A stretch of 11,497 nucleotides of DNA from SHVO01 sp041919675. GTDB lineage: Bacteria; Pseudomonadota; Alphaproteobacteria; Rhodospirillales; Rhodospirillaceae. The stretch spans positions 1 to 11,497 of the forward strand of contig JAYRTJ010000110.1 of the NCBI GenBank assembly GCA_041919675.1. The letters run 5' to 3'. The translations under genes were made by a program, and so were the position numbers. Of the stretch, positions 4,380 through 11,497 are shown piece by piece. The number at the start of each line of letters is the position of its first letter. The first letter of the stretch is position 1. The notes beneath the pieces were generated by a model that saw nothing but the letters and a program-made list of their open reading frames with translations, was not told the origin of the DNA and did no database searches.

Positions 4380-5942
4380 ATGAGAACAATCGTATCAGTG
4401 CTGGCGGTGACGGCCGGATTGTCGGCCTGTGCAAATTTTCCAGGCCCGTTTGGCGCGAGCCCGCCGGCAGCGGAAGCCCCGGCGGCGAATAACGACATCA
4501 ATATTGATCCGCTGGACGCACCGCCGCCGCCGATGGCGTCCGCGCCCGCGGCCAGTGAACCCGCGACGGCGCCGGCCTCCGACCCGCTTCTTCTCGTGCC
4601 CGCGCAGAGTCAGGCCGCTTCGCAGCGCGTACCGCTCGGTACCTTGAACGCCAGCAGTGATCCGAAGCCCGCCGCGAAACCGCCGACCCCGTTGGCCGCT
4701 AAAAGCGCGCCCTCGGCCCCTGCGTCTGCGCCGTCGGCGCCAGCTTCAGCGCCGGCACAAATGGCCGCAGTTCCCGCGCCGCAGGCCCCAGCACCGGCGC
4801 CCGCAGCACCGGCGACCGGAAAGCCGCCGGTGAATTCTATCCCGTCCTCCACGCAAGCGGCCGGAAGCTTAACGTCGCCGCGCGCCGCCCCCGCCCGGGC
4901 CGAGCCCCCGGCGGCCGCACCGACAGTGGAAACGCCGCCGGAGCCCCAACCTGCTTCGCGGGCGAAGGAGTTGCTGCCCGACGAGCAAGAGACCACCATC
5001 ATTTCATCGACCACCGCCCCGCCGGCGGTGCAGAGCCGTGAATTCATCCCGGCCCCCGTCGTGCCGGCCGTTGCGGCCCCCCCGCGCCCGGCCCTTGGCG
5101 AAATGCCATTCAGCCAGGCCGAGAAGAACGTCGCGCGCCGCTTCGAGACCTTGTCCCGCCTGCGCGACGACGGCCTGATCACGCAGGAAGAGTTCGCCCG
5201 CCGCCGCGCGGCGAACCTGGGCGCGATCCTGCCCTATAGCCAGGATCCGCCGGGCGTTGGACTTGACCGCGCGGTTCCGAGTAGCGACGCCATCGCGGCG
5301 CGCCTCGGCGCCCTGCGCCGCGCGTTCGAGATGCGCGCGATCACGGCGCAGCAGCATGCGCTTGAACGCACGATGATCCTCAACGCGCTTCTGCCTGAAA
5401 ACCCGGAACAGCGCACGGTGCGTAAACCGCCGCCGGAAGACGTGATCCAGGGCGCCGCGATGGTGGGCCATCTGGAAGCTTTACGCGAAAGCAGCGTCAT
5501 CACTCAGTCCGAGCTCGACGCGGAAAAGCGTATGATCGACGCCGTCCTGCGGACCGGCCTTTTCCCGCCCAAGGGCGGCGAAGCCGCGGCCGCGAAGCCC
5601 GCGCCGGCCAAGACCGCGGCGAAACCCGCGGCAGCCGAAGCCGGCGGCACGGAAGCCGGTGAAAGTCCGATGACGCGGCAGATCACGGGCCCCGTGCTCC
5701 ACCTTGCCTCTTTCCGCTCGGAAGCCTCGGCGATGAAGGGCTGGCAGGAAGTCATCGACCGCAATAAGGCGGCCATCGGATCGCTGAAGCCGATCGTCCG
5801 CCGCGTCGATCTCGGCGAAGGCAAGGGGATTTTCTATCGTCTGATGATGGGAAGCTTCACCTCGATGGCCGATGCTGAAGCGACCTGCGTGAAGCTGAAG
5901 CAGAACAGCCAGTTCTGCCGCGCCAGCGCCGACGGCAGCTAA
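4380..5942 (+). CDS. SPOR-domain lipoprotein with three SHOCT-like helical repeats
   Basis: The 520-residue protein begins MRTIVSVLAVTAGLSAC, a lipoprotein signal with lipobox L14-S15-A16-C17, so the mature protein should be anchored by C17, probably in the outer membrane facing the periplasm. Residues 20-240 are an Ala/Pro/Ser-rich disordered linker, long enough to span the periplasm. Three similar helical hairpins follow at about 253-287, 307-340 and 362-396, each of the form L-x-x-L-R then an I-T-x-x-E/Q turn and a second helix ending in a Leu/Pro motif (for example LRDDGLITQEEF at 261-272); they resemble SHOCT-type repeats. After an Ala/Lys linker comes a SPOR domain (about 436-514; HLASFRSEASAMKGW, MMGSFTSMADAE). 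SPOR domains bind glycan strands lacking stem peptides at septal peptidoglycan, so a cell-division or envelope role is likely. I prefer ATG 4380 because it places the signal correctly; TTG 4338 would add 14 residues. It ends at a bidirectional terminator. Confidence 0.85.
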   Translation: MRTIVSVLAVTAGLSACANFPGPFGASPPAAEAPAANNDINIDPLDAPPPPMASAPAASEPATAPASDPLLLVPAQSQAASQRVPLGTLNASSDPKPAAKPPTPLAAKSAPSAPASAPSAPASAPAQMAAVPAPQAPAPAPAAPATGKPPVNSIPSSTQAAGSLTSPRAAPARAEPPAAAPTVETPPEPQPASRAKELLPDEQETTIISSTTAPPAVQSREFIPAPVVPAVAAPPRPALGEMPFSQAEKNVARRFETLSRLRDDGLITQEEFARRRAANLGAILPYSQDPPGVGLDRAVPSSDAIAARLGALRRAFEMRAITAQQHALERTMILNALLPENPEQRTVRKPPPEDVIQGAAMVGHLEALRESSVITQSELDAEKRMIDAVLRTGLFPPKGGEAAAAKPAPAKTAAKPAAAEAGGTEAGESPMTRQITGPVLHLASFRSEASAMKGWQEVIDRNKAAIGSLKPIVRRVDLGEGKGIFYRLMMGSFTSMADAEATCVKLKQNSQFCRASADGS

Positions 5943-5961
5943 GCGCGCCACGTCGAGAAAT

Positions 5962-5992
5962 AAAAAAGCCCCGGGTTCACCGGAGCTTTTTT
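5962..5992. terminator. Bidirectional intrinsic terminator
   Basis: AAAAAAGC (5962-5969) pairs with GCTTTTTT (5985-5992), and CCGG (5971-5974) pairs with CCGG (5980-5983) around loop GTTCA, with one C/A mismatch. The A run and T run serve both strands, ending the SPOR lipoprotein gene (+) and the exported methyltransferase-like gene (-), whose stops flank it. Confidence 0.85.
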
Positions 5993-6009
5993 GTTGCGCT
6001 TTCGTCCGC

Positions 6010-6837
6010 CTATTTCGGCTTCTGGAACAGCATGGTGAAGCGGTCGCTTTCACCGATGGCGGTGTACTTGGCTTTGTCCTTATCGCCTTCCGCGTAGTTC
6101 GGCGGCAGGGTCCAAACGCCCTTCGGATAGTCCTTCGTGTCCTTCGGGTTCGCGTTGATCTCGGACTTCGAGACGAGCTTGAAACCCGAACTTTCAGCGG
6201 TCTTGATCGCGAAGTCTTCACGCACGTAGCCGGAAGCGGCTTTCGGATCCTGCGGGGCCGTGGTCGGCGCACGGTGTTCCTTGATGCCGAGATAGCCTCC
6301 CGGCTTGAGCGCGGCATACATCGCGTCGAACATCTTCTTCTCTTCGCCGCGGCCCATCCAGTTATGCATGTTGCGGAAGGTCAGGATCATATCGACCGAG
6401 CCCGGCGCAACGGCGGCGTCGGGGAATGTCACGACCTGCATCTTCCCGAAATTGGCGGCGTCCTTCGTGCTCTTCTCCTGCAACGAGGCGACCGCTTTCG
6501 CGTTGGGTTGCGCGGCGATGTATTTGCCTTTCTCGGCCAGCACCGGCGCCAGGAACTCCGTCCACCAACCGCCGCCCGGCCAGATTTCCATGACCGTCAT
6601 GGTGTCGTTGAGGCCGAAGAACTTGAGGGTTTCCAGAGGATGGCGGTAAGAATCGCGCGCCTTGTTCTCGGCGCCGCGCTGCGGTCCGGCGAGATAGGTC
6701 TTGAGCTTCGCTTCCGTCGCCGCGTCCGTGCTGTTTGAACCGTCGGCGGCCGAAGCGCCGCCCACGACGAGCATGAGCGTGAAAGCCGCCGCGGCTATGC
6801 GGGTCAAAGCGGCGGGGCGGCTCGAAAACTTACGCAT
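6010..6837 (-). CDS. Exported methyltransferase-like protein (COG4798 type)
   Basis: This 275-residue protein begins with a signal peptide (MRKFSSRPAALTRIAAAAFT then LMLVVGGASA, cleaved near 30/31). The mature part resembles the class I methyltransferase fold: VMEIWPGGGWWTEFLAP (82-98) stands at motif I with GGG but with Trp-Pro where most families have G-C/S, VDMILTFRNMHNW (148-160) at motif II/III, and ALKPGGYLGIKEHR (176-189). The C-terminal segment FAIKTAESSGFKLVSKSEI (209-227) is also typical of the fold. This matches exported predicted methyltransferases I know as COG4798; their reaction is unknown, and SAM is not expected in the periplasm. The start is ATG 6837, after AGGGAG at a 6-base spacing; the frame stays open further upstream but would then lose the signal peptide and run into the divergent gene at 7012. 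A -10-like TATAAG lies on the minus strand at 6918-6913. Confidence 0.85.
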   Translation of the reverse strand: MRKFSSRPAALTRIAAAAFTLMLVVGGASAADGSNSTDAATEAKLKTYLAGPQRGAENKARDSYRHPLETLKFFGLNDTMTVMEIWPGGGWWTEFLAPVLAEKGKYIAAQPNAKAVASLQEKSTKDAANFGKMQVVTFPDAAVAPGSVDMILTFRNMHNWMGRGEEKKMFDAMYAALKPGGYLGIKEHRAPTTAPQDPKAASGYVREDFAIKTAESSGFKLVSKSEINANPKDTKDYPKGVWTLPPNYAEGDKDKAKYTAIGESDRFTMLFQKPK

Positions 6838-7011
6838 GTGAATCTCCCTGAGACCGAGAATAAGCGGGTGGCACGGTGTCATCGCCGCCGGTGTGTGGCA
6901 AGGCGGAAAACGCTTATATGTGAAGCTGTTACATTCACGCCGCGTCCCGGTTAGACTAGAGTCCGTAACACGTTTGATTTCAGATCCGCGCGCGTAGGAC
7001 CGATCGATCCC
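6838..7011. promoter_or_regulatory. Divergent intergenic region with short dyad GTGAA-N9-TTCAC
   Basis: The 174 bases between two divergent genes contain a minus-strand TATAAG (6918-6913), a possible -10 for the exported methyltransferase-like gene, and a weak plus-strand pair GTTACA (6928-6933) / TAGACT (6952-6957) with an 18-base spacer for the downstream gene. An inverted repeat GTGAA (6920-6924) / TTCAC (6934-6938) lies between them and could serve both. It shares the TGTGAA half with the operator at 4036-4075 but with different spacing, so a common regulator is only a guess. Confidence 0.3.
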
Positions 7012-8244
7012 ATGGCAAATGTGCTGTTCTTTCCGGCGCTTCCGAACCGGCCGCTGCTGCTGGACCAGGTCTTTCGGGCCGTATGGCATTTCCTGCCCGC
7101 GCTCAAGAAGCTCGACCGGTTGATCTTCCCCTACGGCGGCGACGATTTCGCCTTGCTGGATGCCGACCAGATCCTCGGCGCCGCGCGCGCTTATCTGAGC
7201 CGCGATTTCGATCCCGCCGTCGCCGGCTATGCGCCGCGCTTTCAAGGCAAGATCCAGTTTCTTCATACGCAAACCGGCGATTTAAGCGACCTTGCGTCGC
7301 AATTGCCGCCGCTGAAAACCGTCGTTGTCTGGAACTTGAGCGATGGACGCCTCGCCGCGCTGGCGAGAGAGATCGCGGACCGCCACGGCGCGGAACTCGT
7401 GCTCGCCGATCCGGCGGTCGTGCAGCAGGAAACGCTGCTGATGCTGCGCGGCGTGCACAAGCTGTTTGAACAGCGCGAACTCCACGATCTGGTCAACGAT
7501 TCCTACCGGCGTTTCTCGGCGTATTTGAAGACGTGGAAGGGGCAAACCATCAGCCTCTTCGGTAATGGACCCTCGCTTGCCAAGGTCGTGGCGTCCAAGG
7601 CGCCGATCCGCTCAAACTTGCGCGGCATTTGCAATTCGACCATCGGCGATTCGGCGGCGCTCGACTACCTGAAGCCTCAACTGATGTTCTGCGGCGATCC
7701 CGTGCAGCATTGCGGCGTGTCGCTTTACGCGGGGCGCTTCCGCGCGGATCTGGCGCGCGCCATGGAAGACCCGGGCCGGGTTCTGCTGACGCAACTTGGG
7801 TATGTGCCGTACTTCCGCGAAGCGCTGCCGGCCTCGGCGCACGACCGCGTGATCGGCATCGGCAACGACCGGCGCCCGCAATTCAATATCGATCTCGATA
7901 AGGAATTCCTGACGGCCGCCACCGCCAACATCTTCACGATGATCGTTCTTCCCGTGGGCCTCACGATCTCGAAGCAGGTGGATATCTACGGCTGCGACGG
8001 CATGTCGTTCGCCGCGGCGACCAAGCCGTGGTCACACGCCAACGAAGACGACTACATGGGCAAGATGGCCGTTACCCACCGCGTCCATGCCGGCTTCTGG
8101 AAGCGCAACTATGAGGAAGAGTTCTGGAGCTATTGCAAGGATATGGAAGATATCCTCGCCGCCGCATCCGCGCGCGGTATTGAAATTCACGCGCGGACGC
8201 CGTCGTACGTACCCGCCTTGGCGAAGCGGTTCAGATCGCTTTAG
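7012..8244 (+). CDS. Two-domain protein with Rossmann GNGPSL core, glycosyltransferase-like (DUF115/GT42-like)
   Basis: The product has 410 residues with no signal peptide or clear membrane segment. Residues about 1-165 form an alpha/beta domain I do not recognise. From about 175 there is a second domain: ISLFGNGPSLAKV (180-192), RGICNSTIGDSAALDYLKP (204-222), LMFCGDP (224-230), a helix TAATANIFTMIVLPVGL (301-317) and VDIYGCDGM (323-331), then a His/aromatic-rich part (SHANEDDY 341-348; H356). The order of GNGPSL, a Cys-Asn strand, an Asp-containing strand, a small-residue helix and a strand ending in G-x-D resembles both the DUF115/MptE-like fold and CMP-sialic-acid transferases of family GT42. 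I infer a nucleotide-sugar or related transferase, perhaps for surface glycans, but no close family is certain. AGGA (6996-6999) is 12 bases from the ATG, longer than ideal. The stop is 3 bases from the end of the convergent cytochrome gene. Confidence 0.8.
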   Translation: MANVLFFPALPNRPLLLDQVFRAVWHFLPALKKLDRLIFPYGGDDFALLDADQILGAARAYLSRDFDPAVAGYAPRFQGKIQFLHTQTGDLSDLASQLPPLKTVVVWNLSDGRLAALAREIADRHGAELVLADPAVVQQETLLMLRGVHKLFEQRELHDLVNDSYRRFSAYLKTWKGQTISLFGNGPSLAKVVASKAPIRSNLRGICNSTIGDSAALDYLKPQLMFCGDPVQHCGVSLYAGRFRADLARAMEDPGRVLLTQLGYVPYFREALPASAHDRVIGIGNDRRPQFNIDLDKEFLTAATANIFTMIVLPVGLTISKQVDIYGCDGMSFAAATKPWSHANEDDYMGKMAVTHRVHAGFWKRNYEEEFWSYCKDMEDILAAASARGIEIHARTPSYVPALAKRFRSL

Positions 8245-8247
8245 GAG

Positions 8248-8676
8248 CTATTTGCAGGCCGGCGAGTCGGCCGCCCGCTCGGTCTTCAGGAATTCGATCA
8301 CATCCGCGCGGTCCTTCTCGTCGTAGAGGCCGGCAAAACCCATGTTGGTTCCCGACATGAAGGTCAGCGGCGATTCGATGAACTGGCTGATATTCTCTTC
8401 AGTCCAGGTCAATCCGGATGCCTTGATGACTTCGGAGTATGCGTAGCCGGGGACCGACCCGGCCTTGCGGCCGACAACCCCGCAGTGCGGCGGTCCGACG
8501 AGCACCTCTTTGGCGGAATGGCAGCCGTTGCAAGCCTGCTCTTCATAGACCTTGGCGCCGCGCGCGGCGTCGGCGGCAAAAGCGGCGCCGGAAACAAAAG
8601 ACGCGAATGCAATCGCGGTGGCGCCGATCAGCGCGGTTTTAGGACGTGACAACGTGAAGGCTCCTCGTGATGACAT
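8248..8676 (-). CDS. Exported class I c-type cytochrome
   Basis: The 142-residue protein has a signal peptide (hydrophobic core ALIGATAIAFASFVSG, 15-30; cleavage near AFA-AD, 34/35), so it matures in the periplasm. CNGCH (49-53) binds haem covalently through C49 and C52, with H53 as an axial ligand; M112 in GTNMGFAG is the expected second ligand. VIEFLKTE (126-133) is the usual last helix. This is the mitochondrial c / c2 type, an electron carrier between respiratory or photosynthetic complexes or oxidoreductases. Two extra cysteines, C66 in GPPHCGVVGRK and C141 at the end, may form a disulfide. The start is ATG 8676 after AAGAGGAGG with a 9-base spacing; the frame is open to a TTG at 8712, but that would place the Shine-Dalgarno inside the gene. 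It lies 110 bases downstream of pepN on the same strand, with the short dyad GTAAC/GTTAC (8733-8748) between them. Confidence 0.92.
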   Translation of the reverse strand: MSSRGAFTLSRPKTALIGATAIAFASFVSGAAFAADAARGAKVYEEQACNGCHSAKEVLVGPPHCGVVGRKAGSVPGYAYSEVIKASGLTWTEENISQFIESPLTFMSGTNMGFAGLYDEKDRADVIEFLKTERAADSPACK

Positions 8677-8732
8677 GTGCACAAGCCTCCTCTTAACGCG
8701 CAGGTGCTTCAAGTCAAGCCACGAGGCGGTGC

Positions 8733-8748
8733 GTAACAGACGGGTTAC
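8733..8748. repeat. Short inverted repeat between pepN and the cytochrome gene
   Basis: GTAAC (8733-8737) and GTTAC (8744-8748) are perfect 5-bp arms around AGACGG, about 57-72 bases upstream of the cytochrome start. It could be an operator or part of the cytochrome promoter region, but arms this short occur often by chance. On the minus strand TTGACT (8716-8711) is a fair -35, without a good -10 at the right distance. Confidence 0.2.
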
Positions 8749-8786
8749 ATTTTCTTACAGAGCCGTCGCCGGCCGCCTGTCTTTTG

Positions 8787-11429
8787 TCAGCCGTGAAGAC
8801 TTTTCGTTACAAGCTCGCGGACATCGCGCGAGATTTGCGAAGCGCCCGCCAGACGCTCCAATTGAGCCTTCATGAGATCCTGGCGCGCCGGATCGAAGCG
8901 GCGCCACCGGCCGAGAGGCGGCACCAGCCGCGCCGCGACCTGCGGATTGAATTTATCGATGGCGAGAATCTGTTCCGCCAGGAAGTCATACCCCGAACCG
9001 TCCGCGGCATGGAAATTCGCCGGGTTGGACAAGCTGAACACGCCGATCACGGCGCGCAACTTATTCGGGTTCTTGAGATCGAAACTCGGGTGCGACAGCA
9101 GCTTGCGGACCGTCGCCAGCGTGCCGGGCAGCGGGCACATGGCCTGGACCGATAGCCATTTATTGACAACCAGGTGGTCGTCCTTGAAGCGATCGTAGAA
9201 GACCGTGAGCGCGGCTTCGCGTTCTTCGACGTCGAGCTGATTGAGGACCGCAAGGGCGTCCATGCGGTCGGTCATGTTGTCGGCGCCGTCGAACTGGGCC
9301 TTCACGAGGCTGACGCTGTCGCGGCTTTCGAGCGCGCCGAGGTAGCCGAGCGCGGTGCGTTTCAACAAACGCCGGCCCATGCCCGCCGCATCGGGCACAT
9401 AAGGCGCGTTGACGCGCTGGCTGTCATAGATGCGGCGGAAATCGCCGGCGTGGGCCTCGGCGATCGCGCGGCGGACCTGCTTGCGTACGTGATGCAGGTG
9501 GAGCGGCGACTCTTGGGTCATCCGGTTGGCGAGATAGTCCTCCGCGGGCAGGCCGAGCGCGGAGGCCTTGAAGGCGGGCTCGAGCTCATCGTTTCGCGCG
9601 ATCGCGCCGACGGCCGACAGGAACAGCGGACTGATCTTCGGGTCTGCACCTTCGAGCGCCGTCGCGACGCCCGAAAGAATAACGCTGCAGGCGAAGTCCT
9701 GGGCGGCGTTCCAGCGATTGAAGGAGTCCGAATCCTGCGCCATGCGGAACGCGAGGTCTTCCTCGGCTTCCGTGCGCTCGACGACGATGGGCGCGGAGAA
9801 GGCGCGGTTGAGCGACAGGCGCGGGCGCGCGGCGGCAATGCCGGTGAATTCAAAGGTCTCCTCGGCCTTGCGCAGTTCCAGGACGCCGCCGTCGATCTTG
9901 CCCTGGGCGAGGGCGAGCGGCAGGTCCTTGCCGTCGTCGCCGATGACGCCGAGGGCGAGCGGTACGTGGTAGGGCTTCTTGTCGGGCTGACCGGGTGTCG
10001 GCGGGCAGCTTTGGCGGACCGTAAGCTTCAGCGTTTTCGTTTTCGCGTCGTAGTGATCCTCGACGGAGATCCGCGGCGTGCCGGCTTGGCTGTACCATAG
10101 CTTGAACTGCGAGAGATCGCGCCCCGACGCGTCTTCCATGGCCTTGGCGAAGTCGTCGCAGGTGACGGCCTGGCCGTCGTGCCGTTCGAAATAAAGATCC
10201 ATGCCCGCGCGGAACGCTTTCGCGCCGAGAAGCGTGTGCATCATGCGAATGACTTCGGCGCCCTTCTGGTAAACCGTCGCCGTGTAGAAGTTGTTGATCT
10301 CCACATAGCTGTCGGGGCGCACCGGATGGGCCAGCGGGCTCGCGTCCTCGCGGAACTGCGCGGTGCGCAGCGTCTCGACGTCGTCGATGCGCTTGTTGGC
10401 GCGGCTGCGCATGTCGGCGGTGAATTCCTGATCGCGGAAGACGGTGAGGCCTTCCTTCAAACTGAGCTGGAACCAGTCGCGGCAGGTGACGCGGTTGCCG
10501 CTCCAATTGTGGAAGTACTCGTGCCCGACAATGGACTCGATGAGGTAGTAGTCGAGATCGGTGGCCGTGTCGGAGTCGGCGAGGATATAGCGGTCGTTGA
10601 AGATATTGAGGCCCTTGTTCTCCATCGCGCCCATGTTGAAGTCGCTGACGGCGACGATATTGAACACGTCGAGATCATATTCGCGCCCGAAGGCGACTTC
10701 GTCCCACTTCATGGAGCGAACGAGGGATTCCATCGCGTATTTGGCGCGCGCGGCCTTGCCGTGTTCGACGTAAATGCGCAAGCGAACCTTGCGGTTCGAC
10801 GCGGTGGTGAACCGATCCTCGATGTGCGTGAGATCGCCGGCGACGAGGGCGAAGAGGTAGCAGGGTTTCGGATGCGGATCGTCCCACACGGCGTAGTGCC
10901 GGCCGTCGGCGAGATCGCCGGTTTCGACCGGATTGCCGTTCGCGAGCAGCACCGGGCATTCTTTTTTCGGGGCGCGGAGGGTGGTGCGGAACGTCGCCAT
11001 GACGTCCGGGCGATCGAGGAAATAGGTGATGTGGCGGAAGCCCTCGGCTTCGCACTGGGTGCAGAAGACGCCTTGCGAACGGTAAAGGCCTTCGAGGGCC
11101 TTGTTCGCCTCCGGATCGATCTCGACTTCGGTTTCCAGGACGAACGTTGCCGGCGGCGCGAGCAGGGTCAGCCCATTTTCCGCGAGGCGATAGGCGGACG
11201 GGACGAGGGGTTGGCCGTCGACCGAGATTTTAAGAAGTTTGAGGCCCTCGCCATTCAGCTCCAGCGGCTGCGGCGATGCCGCGCGGCGTTCGATCGCAAG
11301 ACGCGAGGTGACCCGCGTGGCGCAAGGCAAGAGGTCGAACGTGAGATCGACGGTCAGGATCCCATAAGGGGGCGGGGTGTAATCGGCCCGCCGGATGGTC
11401 TTGATTGCCGAAGAATCGTCAGGGGTCAT
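8787..11429 (-). CDS. pepN: Aminopeptidase N (M1 zinc metallopeptidase)
   Basis: This cytoplasmic exopeptidase removes N-terminal residues from peptides late in protein breakdown. At 880 residues it is close to the E. coli enzyme (870). The N-terminal beta domain runs to about 200. The catalytic domain carries GAMEN at 267-271, which holds the substrate amino end, and the zinc motif HEYFHNW with H303, E304 and H307 plus E326 in LKEGLTVF. Y387 in FYTATVYQKGAEVIRM matches the transition-state tyrosine. All these sit six residues later than in E. coli PepN, so the alignment needs no gaps here. A beta-sandwich (about 450-550; DUF3458 type) and a helical C-terminal domain (about 555-880) follow. 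No signal peptide is present. The ATG at 11429 has TGAGGA 4 bases upstream. No T-rich terminator is seen after the stop, so some transcripts may run into the cytochrome gene. Confidence 0.97.
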   Translation of the reverse strand: MTPDDSSAIKTIRRADYTPPPYGILTVDLTFDLLPCATRVTSRLAIERRAASPQPLELNGEGLKLLKISVDGQPLVPSAYRLAENGLTLLAPPATFVLETEVEIDPEANKALEGLYRSQGVFCTQCEAEGFRHITYFLDRPDVMATFRTTLRAPKKECPVLLANGNPVETGDLADGRHYAVWDDPHPKPCYLFALVAGDLTHIEDRFTTASNRKVRLRIYVEHGKAARAKYAMESLVRSMKWDEVAFGREYDLDVFNIVAVSDFNMGAMENKGLNIFNDRYILADSDTATDLDYYLIESIVGHEYFHNWSGNRVTCRDWFQLSLKEGLTVFRDQEFTADMRSRANKRIDDVETLRTAQFREDASPLAHPVRPDSYVEINNFYTATVYQKGAEVIRMMHTLLGAKAFRAGMDLYFERHDGQAVTCDDFAKAMEDASGRDLSQFKLWYSQAGTPRISVEDHYDAKTKTLKLTVRQSCPPTPGQPDKKPYHVPLALGVIGDDGKDLPLALAQGKIDGGVLELRKAEETFEFTGIAAARPRLSLNRAFSAPIVVERTEAEEDLAFRMAQDSDSFNRWNAAQDFACSVILSGVATALEGADPKISPLFLSAVGAIARNDELEPAFKASALGLPAEDYLANRMTQESPLHLHHVRKQVRRAIAEAHAGDFRRIYDSQRVNAPYVPDAAGMGRRLLKRTALGYLGALESRDSVSLVKAQFDGADNMTDRMDALAVLNQLDVEEREAALTVFYDRFKDDHLVVNKWLSVQAMCPLPGTLATVRKLLSHPSFDLKNPNKLRAVIGVFSLSNPANFHAADGSGYDFLAEQILAIDKFNPQVAARLVPPLGRWRRFDPARQDLMKAQLERLAGASQISRDVRELVTKSLHG

Positions 11430-11497
11430 GCGGTCCTCAACTTGCCTCTTTAGGGGTCTCTTAACCTCGTTTGTCCTAATCTAAACTCGGCGAATTG

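Noticed and set aside
4193..4501. Minus-strand frame of 102 codons over the lipoprotein start
   Set aside because: It overlaps the promoter, leader and signal peptide of the SPOR gene in antisense and shows no family features.
6838..7272. Upstream extension of the exported methyltransferase-like gene
   Set aside because: It would bury the signal peptide and overlap the divergent gene at 7012; ATG 6837 has a strong, well-spaced Shine-Dalgarno.
8677..8712. TTG at 8712 as start of the cytochrome gene
   Set aside because: The AAGAGGAGG Shine-Dalgarno for ATG 8676 would lie inside the coding region.
9174..11453. Two long plus-strand open frames (308 and 424 codons) opposite pepN
   Set aside because: They lie wholly antisense to a gene with every M1 catalytic motif. 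Their Arg/Glu/Ala-rich, motif-free translations are what G/C-biased third positions produce on the other strand.

Overview
The window looks like chromosomal DNA of a GC-rich alphaproteobacterium. The protein styles fit this (class III formaldehyde dehydrogenase, DUF2141 protein, SPOR lipoprotein, class I cytochrome c, full-length PepN), as do the strongly G/C-biased third codon positions, which create long antisense shadow ORFs. I cannot place it below class. I see no phage, transposon, CRISPR, tRNA or rRNA signature. The only compositional break is an AT-rich patch at about 3900-4075.

Layout: a 5'-truncated view of a small exported protein (- strand, leaving the window at base 1); glutathione-dependent formaldehyde dehydrogenase (+, 370-1479); a class I SAM methyltransferase (-, 1476-2423); an exported DUF2141 protein (+, 2541-3044); an HTH/S24-type repressor (-, 3047-3880); a 499-base gene-free stretch (3881-4379); a SPOR-domain lipoprotein (+, 4380-5942); an exported methyltransferase-like protein (-, 6010-6837); a two-part Rossmann/glycosyltransferase-like protein (+, 7012-8244); an exported c-type cytochrome (-, 8248-8676); and aminopeptidase N (-, 8787-11429). 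Orientation flips at almost every gene, so there are essentially no operons. Three of the four convergent pairs meet within a few bases, and only the fourth (5942/6010) has a clear bidirectional terminator.

The most interesting part is 3881-4379. It carries a near-ideal intrinsic terminator on the + strand (4164-4194), but no + strand gene lies between it and the end of the DUF2141 gene more than 1.1 kb upstream. Upstream of it are a candidate sigma70-type promoter (4031-4059), three copies of TGTGANATTT and a 30-bp dyad laid over that promoter, a good Shine-Dalgarno sequence with a 21-codon hydrophobic micro-ORF, a GC hairpin and a CU-rich stretch that can pair with the Shine-Dalgarno. I read this as an undescribed short RNA of about 130 nt, possibly peptide-coding, transcribed divergently from the S24-type repressor that may control it. 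A separate promoter (4237-4265) with a palindrome over its -35 then serves the SPOR lipoprotein. Promoter, operator and RNA calls are pattern reading by eye, not computed.

Functionally the genes are mostly independent: formaldehyde detoxification (370), envelope or cell-division biology (4380), electron transfer (8248), protein turnover (8787), and several poorly characterised exported or transferase-like proteins.
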